Shown here piece after piece: positions 10,347-20,713 of a DNA stretch of 64,000 nucleotides. Position numbers and translations under genes: made by a program. This stretch comes from Tritrichomonas foetus (taxonomy: Eukaryota; Parabasalia; Tritrichomonadida; Tritrichomonadidae): the NCBI GenBank assembly GCA_001839685.1, contig MLAK01001237.1:1-64000 (forward strand). Direction: 5' to 3'. The notes under the pieces are model-generated. The model saw only the letters and a program-made list of their open reading frames with translations, was not told where the DNA came from and searched no databases. Each line of letters opens with the position of its first letter. Position 1 is the stretch's first letter.

Positions 10347-12431
10347 TTGTTCGAAGATAGTGTTTTTAATCAAGTTTGTTCCATATGTGAAGTAGCAACA
10401 CAGTCAAGTAATGAAGCACATACACAAGCTATTTCTAGAATAACAGAATTACAACAAAATCATCCAAATTATTTTATGTATTTTTTGCCAATTTTATCAA
10501 ATAATGATTTTTCACTGAATTTCAAAATAATTTCATTAATTATAATATTACATTCACATGAAATGATAGAAGAGCCTTTTATTTCATTATTTTTGCAAAC
10601 TTTCGTTCCAGTTCTAAAAAACTTACTTTTAACTTCAGAAAGTAGGATTTCACGTTTATCAGCAGCAGTTATATGTTCAATTATTAATAAGCATGGAATC
10701 GATTGTATTCCTACCTTTTTTCAACAATTAATCAATTTATTTCAACATCCAGAAACAATTCAAACTGGTTTTATATTACTTGATGAATATACCAATTATT
10801 CAAAACAAGTTCCAGAAATTATTTTAATGATTCTTTTAGAGTTATTAAAATCCTGTGAATTTCATTTTTTATCACTTTCAATTTTCGACAAAATTTTTGA
10901 TTATTCTGTTGAATTCATCCATTCAAATGTAATTCCAATAATTTTATCAATTGTTAACAGTTTTGAACCAAATTCTTTAATTAAGGCCTCTTCAATTGTA
11001 GGAAAAATTTTTATTCATTTTAATGATTCAATAATTGGTGATTTTTTAGCGAATTTCATCTCACAAGCCAATGAAGAAATTGTTGATGCTTTAATTACAA
11101 CACTATTTGATAAAGAAGAATGGATTGAACCTTATCCGCCTTTGATTTTTTCATTATTACTGAAGCTTCATAAACAAGATGATGATTGTTCAATTTTTGG
11201 AATTTGCTCAATGTCACAGTCAATTTTGTATTCAATGTATGAAAAATCACGTGAAACAATCTGGCCAATTGTAATTGATGTGATTTCTAAAATTAATGAC
11301 ACCGGGCATATTTTAAGATGTTTATCAATCATCATTTCACAACCAGAAATATCTCAACAATATCTTCCATTTGTTATTAATACTTTCACTAATCATTCTT
11401 CTGATAATATTTCTTTATTTAATCAATCCTCTTGTGATCAAAGTTGTAATCAGAATGAGTTTGATGAAGAATGTAAATGCTTTAAAGGTGAGGCTGCAAT
11501 TTGTTTATCTAAGTATTGCGAATCAAATACTGATAAAATTGATGGTTTTATTTCTTTAATTTTACCTCTTTTGAATGATAATGATTTTAATACAAGATAT
11601 CAGGCTTTGATTGCTTTTCAAAATATTATTGAACTTGATTTTGAACCAAATATTGAGCATTTTATTGATCTTTATCAACTTATTATGTCTATGGTCAATT
11701 CTAGTAATACAGTGGATATTGCATATCTAGCATCAGACTATTTCATCCATTTTGTTCAAATTGATCAATCAAATCAGATAATTAATTCCATTTTTCATGA
11801 AATATTCACTTTTATATTAAATACTAATATAATGCATCCACTTTTTATCCCATTTTCTGAAATACTCAGTAAAATGATTGAAGTTCTGCAAATTGAGTTT
11901 TCACCTTCATTTCAAAATCTTACACAAAAAATGTTTCATATCATTTCCACCAATATTGACATTGAAGAAGTATATGTGAGTTTGCTTATTCTTAAAAATA
12001 TAATTTGTAAAAAATTATATGACGTTAATAATAATTCAACGATTTCTACATTTGCTGATCTAATTAATAATTGTTTACAAAATAATAAAAATTGTGCAAT
12101 AACAAAAATATTATTTGAAATAATATTGATTCTTTTAAATCAAACCCAAAAAATAATGAATATTTATTCAGATTTTTATTTACAGGCTTGCTTGAATCAT
12201 TTTTCAACAAGGAATCAAGAACTTACAGAAATTATTTCACAAATTCTGTTATTTTTAATTCCGAAGATGAGTTTTCAACAAGCTCAAGTTTGCCTTCAAA
12301 AATGTTCATTTTTTGTTCGATTTTTTCAAAATAAAAAAAGTGCAACATTTTATTTTGGAAACCTACTGTTTAATATCTTGTTAGAAAATCACCAAGTCAT
12401 TGATGATTTTGTGAAAGAGCCATTTTTATAA
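10347..12431 (+). CDS. HEAT-repeat importin-beta/karyopherin-like protein, start codon unclear
   Basis: About 694 residues of hydrophobic alpha-helical repeats, with an N-terminal block that reads like the first HEAT repeats of importins. Those proteins carry cargo between cytoplasm and nucleus. No Ran- or cargo-binding signature can be named, so the subfamily is open; a proteasome- or ribosome-assembly HEAT protein is also possible. The frame opens after a TAG at 10341 and has no ATG near its beginning. The first codons are ATT TTG TTC, and the first internal Met lies only after the opening repeat. An Inr-like TTTCATTGTAG abuts the frame, so transcription probably starts there. Initiation may be at a non-AUG codon, or the ATG may be lost or misread. 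Confidence 0.6.
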   Translation: MFEDSVFNQVCSICEVATQSSNEAHTQAISRITELQQNHPNYFMYFLPILSNNDFSLNFKIISLIIILHSHEMIEEPFISLFLQTFVPVLKNLLLTSESRISRLSAAVICSIINKHGIDCIPTFFQQLINLFQHPETIQTGFILLDEYTNYSKQVPEIILMILLELLKSCEFHFLSLSIFDKIFDYSVEFIHSNVIPIILSIVNSFEPNSLIKASSIVGKIFIHFNDSIIGDFLANFISQANEEIVDALITTLFDKEEWIEPYPPLIFSLLLKLHKQDDDCSIFGICSMSQSILYSMYEKSRETIWPIVIDVISKINDTGHILRCLSIIISQPEISQQYLPFVINTFTNHSSDNISLFNQSSCDQSCNQNEFDEECKCFKGEAAICLSKYCESNTDKIDGFISLILPLLNDNDFNTRYQALIAFQNIIELDFEPNIEHFIDLYQLIMSMVNSSNTVDIAYLASDYFIHFVQIDQSNQIINSIFHEIFTFILNTNIMHPLFIPFSEILSKMIEVLQIEFSPSFQNLTQKMFHIISTNIDIEEVYVSLLILKNIICKKLYDVNNNSTISTFADLINNCLQNNKNCAITKILFEIILILLNQTQKIMNIYSDFYLQACLNHFSTRNQELTEIISQILLFLIPKMSFQQAQVCLQKCSFFVRFFQNKKSATFYFGNLLFNILLENHQVIDDFVKEPFL

Positions 12432-12908
12432 TTTTGCAATTTTTTGTTAGTAAACTATATATACGAATAAAATTGTACATTATTTATTCTTTTTATGTTT
12501 AAATTTTAATACAGCAATTCATATTGACTGTTGAGCATATTTGGGAAAGAGGAAATTGATTCTTTTCTGTCCATTTTACTCGAAATGAATCAATTTTCTC
12601 ATATAGGTTTGCTAAATTGAATTCATTTCTTTATTAAGTGCGGCTTTCCTTTTCATCACCTTTTATATTGTTACTTTCTAGATATTAAAATAGTGCGAGG
12701 AAATACTATTAGATTTCGCGATATACAGAATTCGAAGAAAGATTATTTAAATCATTGAAGAATGTGATATCAATAAATTTATTCAAATATTTGAATTAAT
12801 ATTGAATAATCTTTCGTACTTTTTTAATATGTCAGTTTTAGCTGTTTTATAAAAAGTGAAAAATCGTATCATTTCACTTTATTTTATATTTATTTCATTA
12901 TTCCTATT
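12432..12908. other. Intergenic region
   Basis: About 480 AT-rich bases. Apart from the Inr elements directly before the dehydrogenase gene, nothing is recognisable. Confidence 0.5.
12874..12904 (+). promoter_or_regulatory. Two Inr-type initiators
   Basis: TCACTTTATT (12874-12883) and TCATTATTCC (12895-12904) match the trichomonad Inr core TCAYTW. The second would give a leader of about 12 bases before the ATG at 12909, typical for these organisms. Confidence 0.5.
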
Positions 12909-13505
12909 ATGTCAAGAGTAGTTTGGTTTGTTACTGGCACATCATCTGGCATTGGACTTTCCTTAGTAAAGGAGCTCTTAAAGCAGAACTATAAAGTTGC
13001 TGCAACATCACGATCATTATCAAGATTGGTTGAAGCGGTTGGTTCAAATAAAACTGATCATTTTCTTCCCCTTGAAGTTCAACTCACAAATGAAGAAAGT
13101 GTTAAGAAAGCAGTAGATGAGACAGTTGCTCATTTTGGAACGATCGATGTGTGCGTCAATAATGCTGGGCATGGCTTACGTGGAACAGTTGAAGAAACTA
13201 CAGGAGACGAGGCACGTCAATTATTTGAAGATAATTTCTTTTCAGCACATACTGTTTTAAGATATGTTCTTCCTATAATGCGAAACAAAAGAAATGGTTA
13301 CATTTTTAATATAGGATCCATCGCAGCAGTAATTCCGCAGCCACTTTCACCATTCTATGCTGCATCGAAGGCTGCCATCACGGCAATGACAGAGTCTCTT
13401 GCTGCAGAAGTTGCTCACTTAGGAATAAAAGCAGTACCTGTTCAGCCAGGGCCGTTTAAGACGCTTTTCCACGATCCAAGAAATCTCGTTGGACTGGAAA
13501 ACTGA
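12909..13505 (+). CDS. Short-chain dehydrogenase/reductase, truncated by in-frame TGA
   Basis: 198 residues of a classical SDR. The Rossmann motif TGTSSGIG (about 9-16), the NNAG motif and the catalytic YAASK are all present, preceded by the conserved Ser region GSIAAV. The enzyme would be an NAD(P)-dependent oxidoreductase of the retinol-dehydrogenase/ketoreductase type; the substrate is unknown. The open frame ends at TGA 13503-13505, directly after GLEN. The same frame stays open for another 80 codons that look like the missing SDR C-terminus. The product as read lacks that substrate-lid and C-terminal region. A CGA-to-TGA change is the simplest cause. Confidence 0.85.
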   Translation: MSRVVWFVTGTSSGIGLSLVKELLKQNYKVAATSRSLSRLVEAVGSNKTDHFLPLEVQLTNEESVKKAVDETVAHFGTIDVCVNNAGHGLRGTVEETTGDEARQLFEDNFFSAHTVLRYVLPIMRNKRNGYIFNIGSIAAVIPQPLSPFYAASKAAITAMTESLAAEVAHLGIKAVPVQPGPFKTLFHDPRNLVGLEN

Positions 13506-13748
13506 ATTCCTGATTATAAAGCGAGTCATGCTGATAGGGCAGAAAGGGAAAAGAGAATACATCACACTGGTGATCCAGACCGTGCTGCAAGGACAATCAT
13601 CGAAGTTGCGAATATGGAAGATGTTCCAAAAGTGCTGTTCTTGGGCGCTCCTTGCATTCCAATGGTATCACCAAAAGTGCAGCTTATGCATGATGAAATC
13701 GAAAAATGGAAACCACTTACAGTGAAATGTGATTTTCCATCAGAATAA
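13506..13748 (+). pseudogene. In-frame C-terminal remainder of the SDR
   Basis: 80 sense codons then TAA, in the same frame as the dehydrogenase upstream. It begins IPDYKASHADRAEREKR and ends LTVKCDFPSE. The content (DPDRAARTIIEVANMEDVP) matches the usual end of about 280-residue SDRs, so gene and remainder were once a single 279-residue protein plus the stop. It has no promoter of its own. It is expressed only if the TGA is read through or is a sequencing error. Confidence 0.75.
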
Positions 13749-14021
13749 ATTTTTTTCATCTCTTTAAATAGTATATTTCTGAATTTAAATAGTGTATTTC
13801 TATTGTCATTTAACTATACCTCTGAGCTATGACCACAAATTTGAAAAGGATAACTCCCAATTTTGACCAATTCTAAATGTGAATGAAAATTTCGGGCTTA
13901 ACATTATGTCGCAATAAAGATGTATACATTTGACATGTCTTTGTGCGTTTTAACTATAACATTTACATGAGATGCCAATAATGACCTATACTTTGACCAT
14001 AACCGAAATACACAATAATCA

Positions 14022-15299
14022 ATGTTAATTTCATCCCTGTTTTTTTTATTTGTGGTGCTCCACCCAACAGAATCGAATTTTAAAATCGTTTTAAAAGGTG
14101 CTGACGAGAAGCCTCTCTTTGTACTTTATACAAATGAAAATTCAGAACCGAGTCGACGATTGGTAAAAAGATGGAAAGCATTTGAAGAAATCTACGAAAA
14201 AAATAAAACGGTTTTTCTCGCTGATGTTTCTTGCACGGCGCATAAACAAATTTGCATTGATCAAAATATTCGAGTATGTCCAATCATTCGAGCATACATT
14301 CCGGGCAACACAACATTGGAATTCAATGGACCACGTGAGCAAAAAGATATCGGTGCATGGATCAATAAAATTGTTGAAAAACCAGTTAGAAACCATAGTT
14401 CAATTTCTACACCAATTCAGAATGACTCAGTGACATTTGTATTATATGATGAAAGCTTTTATCAAAAATATTATCAAATTGCATATCAATACAAAAATAC
14501 TTCAAATCATTTCATTTTTTCACCAAAAATTGAACAAAATCAAAAACAAAACCATGAACAAAATCAAAAACAAAACCATGAACAAAATCATGATCTAAAC
14601 CAAAAACAAAATCATGATCTAAATCATGAACAAGATTATGAAAATACTTTTGTAAGTAAGAATGGTTTAGTTGCATATATGGGAAATAGTTATATTGATT
14701 ATTTTGATCTGCAAAAAGATTTATCATACGAAAACTTTATTTGGAAACACCAATTTCCCCTTTGTTTCGAATTAACGAAATATAATTATTTAGAAGCTGC
14801 TCATTCCAATAGATTATTAGCGATTCTTCTCATAAATCCTGCAATGAAACACAAAAAGAAGATAATGACCAACTACAAAGATGTAGCAAAAGAGTTTCAT
14901 GATAAATTTGTATTTGGATGGATGGATGCTATCACATATGGTGAATTTTTGACTACTTTAAATATTTTTGAGTTGCCATCAGTTGTCATTATTGATGAAG
15001 TGAATGAACAGCATTATGTAACTTCGTCAGATCCAGAAATGCTTAAAATTGAACTTTCAGGGTTAGTTGATGGTTCAATCAAATTCGAAACAATTCCAAA
15101 AATTAAGAAAGTCAAATTTTTCACTGCAAATTTTTTGAGGAATGAATGGCCAGTTTTATTGGTTATGCTTGTGTTATTTATTGTGCTAGTCACTTCACTA
15201 ATAATTATGATTAGTGGAATAAAAAGTATGCGGAAAGAAGGAATATCTTTGCGTGATTGCTTCATACCCATTGATATTCCAAAAATGAAAAGTGAATGA
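14022..15299 (+). CDS. Type I membrane thioredoxin-like (PDI/TMX-related) protein without CxxC
   Basis: 425 residues: a signal peptide (1-18), a thioredoxin-like domain (about 20-125), a Gln/Asn/His repeat tract, a less conserved second luminal domain, one membrane span (about 374-399, VLLVMLVLFIVLVTSLIIMI) and a 25-residue basic cytosolic tail. The Trx fold is indicated by FVLYTNENSEPSRRLVKRW, VSCTAHKQICIDQNIRVCP with the cis-Pro, and a C-terminal helix. The position normally held by WCGHC is NENSEP, so the redox cysteines are missing. The protein is therefore more likely a chaperone or scaffold of the secretory pathway than an oxidase. The direct repeat at 14532-14640 is inside the coding region and keeps the frame. 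Confidence 0.75.
   Translation: MLISSLFFLFVVLHPTESNFKIVLKGADEKPLFVLYTNENSEPSRRLVKRWKAFEEIYEKNKTVFLADVSCTAHKQICIDQNIRVCPIIRAYIPGNTTLEFNGPREQKDIGAWINKIVEKPVRNHSSISTPIQNDSVTFVLYDESFYQKYYQIAYQYKNTSNHFIFSPKIEQNQKQNHEQNQKQNHEQNHDLNQKQNHDLNHEQDYENTFVSKNGLVAYMGNSYIDYFDLQKDLSYENFIWKHQFPLCFELTKYNYLEAAHSNRLLAILLINPAMKHKKKIMTNYKDVAKEFHDKFVFGWMDAITYGEFLTTLNIFELPSVVIIDEVNEQHYVTSSDPEMLKIELSGLVDGSIKFETIPKIKKVKFFTANFLRNEWPVLLVMLVLFIVLVTSLIIMISGIKSMRKEGISLRDCFIPIDIPKMKSE
14532..14640 (+). repeat. In-frame coding repeat (Gln-Asn-His tract)
   Basis: Imperfect 24-base units encode EQNQKQNH and variants with HDLN. All length differences are multiples of three, so the frame is kept. It is probably a slippage-prone linker. 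Confidence 0.8.
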
Positions 15300-16927
15300 A
15301 TTATGTTCGGAATAAAATCTTCTATCGAAATTTGAATATTTTTTTTTTGAATGATTGATGATTTTTACCTATTAGATCTTATTTTATCTTTGTTTTTGCA
15401 AGGAAAACCTTCTTTTTCTGAGTTGTTGCTTCATTTTTGGTAAAATATTTTCAAACAAAATTGAAAAAAACAGAAAAAGGATATTTGCCATATAAAAAAT
15501 GATTTTATAGTTACAAATATTATAACAGGCCTTGAATTTCTCAAAAAAGCATTCAGGACGCGAATCCAAATTTAAGTTTTTTTTTCCAAAGTGAGAGGCA
15601 GTTTTAAGGAGATAAAAACGTTTCTAATGTACTTTTCTCCCTAGAAAAACGAATATTCATTGCAAATATGGAAACTTTTGAAAAATTATCCGAATTATAT
15701 GATTCTCGTTTGGAACTGGAAACTTCAAAATCTTGATATTTTGTCCTGTGGAGATATAATTATTAATTTCGTTAGTCTGTCACCTGTCTCTTGAAAAAAA
15801 AATCATCGATTTTCTCTTCATTTCACTGGTGAAGTGATTTCATTAAATTATTAGCCGATTTTACAGCTTAATACAAAGAACGAACATTCTTCATTTCAAT
15901 CATCATCACGTTCATGAGAAAGTGACGGTGAATTTTTTGCATGAAGCTCATACTAAGTAATTTTCTGAAAGTTGTCGTGAGGGAAGCTTAGGTGGGATTT
16001 GAATGAACATGGTGAATTTATAAAATTCGCACAAATATTTGAAAGCTACACAATCCATTTTAAATTTTTTGGGATTGAAAAATTTCAAATAAATAAATAG
16101 AGTGTAACTTTTTGATTGAAAACATAAAATATCATCGAATGATGTTATTTTATGAATTAAAATTATACATAATATCAAAAATGGATATATTTATGTTATC
16201 ATCTATTGATTTCCACATTATTTCAGGTGAGAAATGTCAAAAATAGTGTATAAATAGAAATCAACTTTACATTCTCCCCTGATTGACCATTGAAATTCAA
16301 TCACAGTGGCTAAATGATCAATGAAAATGATTACTAAAATTGAAAGATTCACAGGTTATTTTCAATCCTATTGAATTATTTTAGAAAAGCCCAATATCAA
16401 TATTCTCAAAATTTTGAGAGAGTAGAAGAAAAAAGTGGAATCATTACACTTCAGGAGAGTTATTCCCTCCAATATAAGAATCCTAATGATATCTTATAAT
16501 TAATCTGTCTTGGTCAGTCTAGGTGAATGGCTAAAAATCTGAAGGAAAAATTCAATTAATTGAATGATATATTGAATGAATTCATATATGAATTACATAA
16601 ACCAGAGAATTTATAGTAAAGTTTTTGAATTGATACTCAATATTTTATCTATTTTTTAATTTATTGTATTGAAATAAAAGAGATTTTAAAAAACAATATA
16701 TCTCAAATGACTTGAATAATTTGAATTGGAAATGAATTTGTCTTCAGAATTCATCGAATTAACAGCCATCATATCTTATTGAAAAAAATAGATATAACTT
16801 TTCTCCCAATTTCATGAAATTTATATTAATGTAAATGTTTTTTTTTTCTCAAATATTATAGAATTTGAATGAAAAAGTGGTGAAGTAAAACGATGAAAGC
16901 CCATTTATGATGTGATCTGAAAACAGG
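15300..16927. other. Long intergenic region, no gene seen
   Basis: About 1.6 kb of AT-rich DNA before PPDK. Only short, compositionally random frames occur (15384-15569 and 15948-16178, minus). No tRNA, repeat or hairpin stands out. Confidence 0.6.
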
Positions 16928-16937
16928 TCACTTCATT
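16928..16937 (+). promoter_or_regulatory. Inr of the PPDK gene
   Basis: TCACTTCATT, a good match to the trichomonad initiator TCAYTW, 17 bases before the ATG at 16955. It would give a leader of roughly 25 bases. Confidence 0.65.
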
Positions 16938-16954
16938 TTTACATTACCTTCAAA

Positions 16955-19708
16955 ATGTCAAAGCGTTACATCTACTTCTTCGAAGAAGTTAACGAAGCAC
17001 TCGAACACGTCGGTGGAAAGAAAGAAGATCTTATTGCCCTCTTAGGAGGCAAAGGAGGAAACTTAGCCCTCATCGCCCAACTCGGTGTCCCAGTTCCAAA
17101 GGGATTCACCATCACTACAGAAGCCTGCAACGACTACTACAGGCAAGATCCACCTGACTTCCCACCTGGCCTTTGGGAAAGCCAAGTTGCTGCTTTGAAG
17201 AAACTCGAAGAGCTCACTGGCAAGAAATTCGGATCCAAAGAAAAGCCACTTCTTGTCAGCTGCCGTTCTGGTGCCAGAATTTCAATGCCAGGTATGATGG
17301 ACACTGTTTTGAATATCGGTCTCAACGATGACACTGCCCTCGCCATGATCGAACTCACAAAGAACCCACGCTTCGTTTGGGACTCATACCGCCGTCTCTT
17401 ACAAGGATATGGTGCCATCGTCCTTGGAATTCCAGATGAAGCCTTCGAGCACGCTCTTCACGAATACCAAGTTTCCAAAGGCTACAAGGGAGACACAGAC
17501 TGGACAGCTGACGACTGGAAGCTCCTTGTTCAAACATATAAGGATATCATCCTCAAGGAAACCGGAAAGCCATTCCCACAAGATCCAATCGATCAAATCA
17601 AGTCTGCCACACTTGCTGTTTTCTCATCATGGAATTGCGAACGTGCTATCGAATATCGTAATACCTTCAAGATCCCACACACTTACGGAACAGCTGTAAA
17701 CATCATGTCTATGGTCTTCGGAAACATGGGTGATACATCAGCCACAGGTGTCGCTTTCACACGTAACCCATCAACAGGTGAACACAAATTGTGGGGTGAA
17801 TATCTCATCAACGCCCAAGGTGAAGATGTTGTCGCTGGTGTCAGAACCGCCGATAAGATCGAACAAATGCAACAAACAATTCCACCAGCCTTCGAACAAT
17901 TTGTCGACATCACAAAGAAGCTTGAAACCCACTTCAAAGAAATGCAAGATGTCGAATTCACAGTCGAAGATGGCAAACTTTGGATGCTCCAAACACGTAC
18001 AGGTAAGCGTACTGCTGCTGCCCAAGTTAAAATCGCTTGCGATATGGTTAACGAAGGACTCATCACCAAAGAAGAAGCCGTCAAGCGTGTCAGCCCACGT
18101 GATGTTGATCAACTCCTTCACCCACACTTCACAGACGCCGATATTAAGGCCGCCTCATCAAAGGTTTACGCAACAGGTGTCAATGCTTCACCAGGTGCCG
18201 GTGTTGGTAAGATCTACTTCACAGCCGCCAAGTGCAAGGAAATGGCACACAAGGGCGAAGAAGTCGTTATGATCAGAAAGTTCACCAAGCCAGATGATAT
18301 TGGAGGTATGCTCGCTTCAAAGGGTGTTGTCACAGCAGAAGGTGGTGCTGCCTCACACGCTGCCGTCGTTGCCAGACAACTCGGTATCCCAGCCGTCGTC
18401 GGATGTGGATCACTCGTTATCGATTTCGAAAAGAACACAGTTACATCCAACGGTGTTACACTTCATGAAGGTGATGTGATTTCACTTGATGGTTCACTTG
18501 GTAAAGTCTTCAACTGCTCAATCCCACTTTCATCACCAAAACTTGAAGATCAAGTTGAACTTAACACAATCCTTTCATGGGCTGATGAAATCAGATCAAG
18601 AGAAGGTGGACGTAAATCCATCTACAACGGTCCAACACGTGGTCTCATGGTCTGGGCTAACGCCGATACACCAACAGATGCACAACGTGCTAGAGCCTTC
18701 GGTGCCGAAGGTATCGGTCTCTGCAGAACAGAACATATGTTCCTTGGTGACCGTGCAGAATTTGTCAGACAGATGATTCTTGCCAAGAATGATGAAGAAA
18801 GAGACGCTGCTCTTACTCAACTCCAAGTTGTTCAAACAGAAGATTTCGTTGAAATCTTCACATCAATGACTGGTCTTCCAACAATCATCAGACTCATCGA
18901 TCCACCCCTCCACGAATTCATGCCAGAACAAGAAACACTTCTTGAAGAAGTGACAGTTCTCCGTACAAGAAAGGAACTCGGTGCCCAATTCGATGAGAAG
19001 GAACTCCAAATGAAAGAAGAACTTCTTGCCAAGTCACGTACAATGCACGAATCCAACCCAATGATTGGTACCCGTGGTGTCCGTCTTTGCCTTGTTATCC
19101 CAGGTCTTGTCAAGATGCAAATCACAGCCATCATCGAAGGTGCCTGCAAGGCTAAACTTGCTGGTGCTGATCCAATGCCAGAAGTCATGGTTCCACTTAC
19201 AATGCACTCAAACGAACTTTCAAGAATCAAGCCAATCTATGACGAAATCGTTAATGAAGTCTTCACTAAATACAACACATCATTCCCAGTCAAATTCGGA
19301 ACAATGATTGAAGTTCCACGTGCTTGCTTAACATCAGATGAAATGGCCCAAGTTGCAGAATTCTACAGCTTTGGAACAAACGATCTCCATCAGATGACCC
19401 TTGGTCTCTCAAGAGATGACTCAGAAGGAACATTCCTTCAGAACTACTACGAATGGGGTCTCTTCAAGGACTCACCATTCCAGACAATCGACCAGACAGG
19501 TGTCGGCAAGCTCATGAAGATTGCTGTCAAAGATGGCCGTAAGACACGCCCAGATTTATCTGTCGGTATTTGCGGAGAACATGGTGGTGATCCAAGATCC
19601 ATCGAGTTCTGCAGCAACCTTGGTATGAACTATGTTTCTTGCTCACCATACCGTGTACCATTAGCACGTCTTGCTGCTGCACAGGCTATATTGAATTCAG
19701 AAAAGTGA
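16955..19708 (+). CDS. PPDK: Pyruvate, phosphate dikinase
   Basis: 917-residue PEP-utilising enzyme that interconverts PEP, AMP and PPi with pyruvate, ATP and Pi in the PPi-dependent glycolysis of anaerobic protists. The nucleotide-binding domain starts with LLGGKGGNLA and PVPKGFTITTEAC. The swivelling phosphohistidine domain has GGAASHAAVVARQLG with the catalytic His at about 468. The PEP/pyruvate barrel ends with GICGEHGGDP, catalytic Cys at about 873. The length is that of the eukaryotic and bacterial family. Codon use is far more biased to C-ending codons than any neighbour, which together with the clean Inr points to very high expression. The location is expected to be cytosolic, since no presequence is visible. 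Confidence 0.98.
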   Translation: MSKRYIYFFEEVNEALEHVGGKKEDLIALLGGKGGNLALIAQLGVPVPKGFTITTEACNDYYRQDPPDFPPGLWESQVAALKKLEELTGKKFGSKEKPLLVSCRSGARISMPGMMDTVLNIGLNDDTALAMIELTKNPRFVWDSYRRLLQGYGAIVLGIPDEAFEHALHEYQVSKGYKGDTDWTADDWKLLVQTYKDIILKETGKPFPQDPIDQIKSATLAVFSSWNCERAIEYRNTFKIPHTYGTAVNIMSMVFGNMGDTSATGVAFTRNPSTGEHKLWGEYLINAQGEDVVAGVRTADKIEQMQQTIPPAFEQFVDITKKLETHFKEMQDVEFTVEDGKLWMLQTRTGKRTAAAQVKIACDMVNEGLITKEEAVKRVSPRDVDQLLHPHFTDADIKAASSKVYATGVNASPGAGVGKIYFTAAKCKEMAHKGEEVVMIRKFTKPDDIGGMLASKGVVTAEGGAASHAAVVARQLGIPAVVGCGSLVIDFEKNTVTSNGVTLHEGDVISLDGSLGKVFNCSIPLSSPKLEDQVELNTILSWADEIRSREGGRKSIYNGPTRGLMVWANADTPTDAQRARAFGAEGIGLCRTEHMFLGDRAEFVRQMILAKNDEERDAALTQLQVVQTEDFVEIFTSMTGLPTIIRLIDPPLHEFMPEQETLLEEVTVLRTRKELGAQFDEKELQMKEELLAKSRTMHESNPMIGTRGVRLCLVIPGLVKMQITAIIEGACKAKLAGADPMPEVMVPLTMHSNELSRIKPIYDEIVNEVFTKYNTSFPVKFGTMIEVPRACLTSDEMAQVAEFYSFGTNDLHQMTLGLSRDDSEGTFLQNYYEWGLFKDSPFQTIDQTGVGKLMKIAVKDGRKTRPDLSVGICGEHGGDPRSIEFCSNLGMNYVSCSPYRVPLARLAAAQAILNSEK

Positions 19709-19842
19709 AGCGATTAAAATTACCCACTTTATTTAACTCATTCTTTTTCTATTTTATCTGATTTTTTCATGAATTGAGGTTTTCTTAGAATTTTTTATAT
19801 CAAATGTCATTTTAAAATTTTAATTATTTCGAAAGACTACCC

Positions 19843-20202
19843 ATGTTTGATCCAAAGAACCCTGAAGCTTATTTTAAAATATTCCACGCGCTTCAGGACA
19901 CAGCATTTGAGCTTCAGCAAGACATGCTTGGGGAGGAAGAAGACGAAGAGGCCGATAATCATCAATTTTTCGACGACGTTCGCGAGAAGCATAAAGTTTT
20001 AATTGACCTTCAAAAAGACCTTCATGAGGATGTTGTTGATGTCGAAAACAAATGGGCCAATGTTCGAACATTAAGCGCGATTCATAAGCAATATCATTCT
20101 GCCGTTTCTTTTTTCCAGGAGAAGGAAATCAAACTTCAAGCAATGGCCGAGAAAATGCAAAATCTCACAGACACGATTGCGATGCTCCCCGAAAAAACAT
20201 AA
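19843..20202 (+). CDS. Small acidic coiled-coil protein, unknown function
   Basis: 119 residues with an acidic patch (GEEEDEEADNHQFFDD, about 30-45), followed by a helical, heptad-like region (about 48-110). The codon pattern is gene-like and the ATG follows a short AT-rich leader 134 bases after PPDK. I do not recognise a family. A small subunit of a larger complex is possible, but nothing in the sequence proves it. Confidence 0.6.
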   Translation: MFDPKNPEAYFKIFHALQDTAFELQQDMLGEEEDEEADNHQFFDDVREKHKVLIDLQKDLHEDVVDVENKWANVRTLSAIHKQYHSAVSFFQEKEIKLQAMAEKMQNLTDTIAMLPEKT

Positions 20203-20700
20203 TCCCAAAAAGTGCGCTTTCCAACAAAAACCACCATAGCATGGCAAACCGTTCTATGCATAATAGTAGCCAGTAACTTTAGTTTCATAATCTAATGCTA
20301 TTTTGCCACATTCCGATTTGAATTTATTGGATGTGCCACTTTTTATTTTTTGTTTCCATCAAAAAAGTTAAAACAAGGAGAGGAATATTTTCTCTTGTTA
20401 TGATAAACGCTTTTTACCGATAAAATGACAAAATGCGTTTACATAAAAAAAATTGTGATCGATAATAAATGAATAAATAAAAGCTTTCTCATTTCTTTTG
20501 ATTCACCATTTCGCATTTCAATGATTCGATCAAATAACTCATATCTGATAAATAACACAGAAAGAGAATAAGAAATATTTCCTGGCCAAATATATAGTGA
20601 AAATCAAAGAAACGGTTTCTAGCATTGAAATGCCAATAGAAATGATAATATATATGGTCAAATAATTGACCGAAAAGAAAAGAATACATTTTCTGTATTA
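20203..20700. other. Intergenic region
   Basis: About 500 AT-rich bases. An imperfect inverted repeat with arms TAAACGC and GCGTTTA lies near 20411-20443. No gene is seen; the right end runs into the next promoter. Confidence 0.5.
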
Positions 20701-20710
20701 TCACTTAAAA
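20701..20710 (+). promoter_or_regulatory. Inr of the UBL-UBA gene
   Basis: TCACTTAAAA begins 13 bases before the ATG at 20714 and fits the Inr core. It decides the start, because the longer open frame upstream has only a TTG and would start before the initiator. Confidence 0.6.
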
Positions 20711-20713
20711 AAG

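Noticed and set aside
20666..20713. Longer N-terminus for the UBL-UBA protein
   Set aside because: It begins with TTG and lies upstream of the Inr at 20701.
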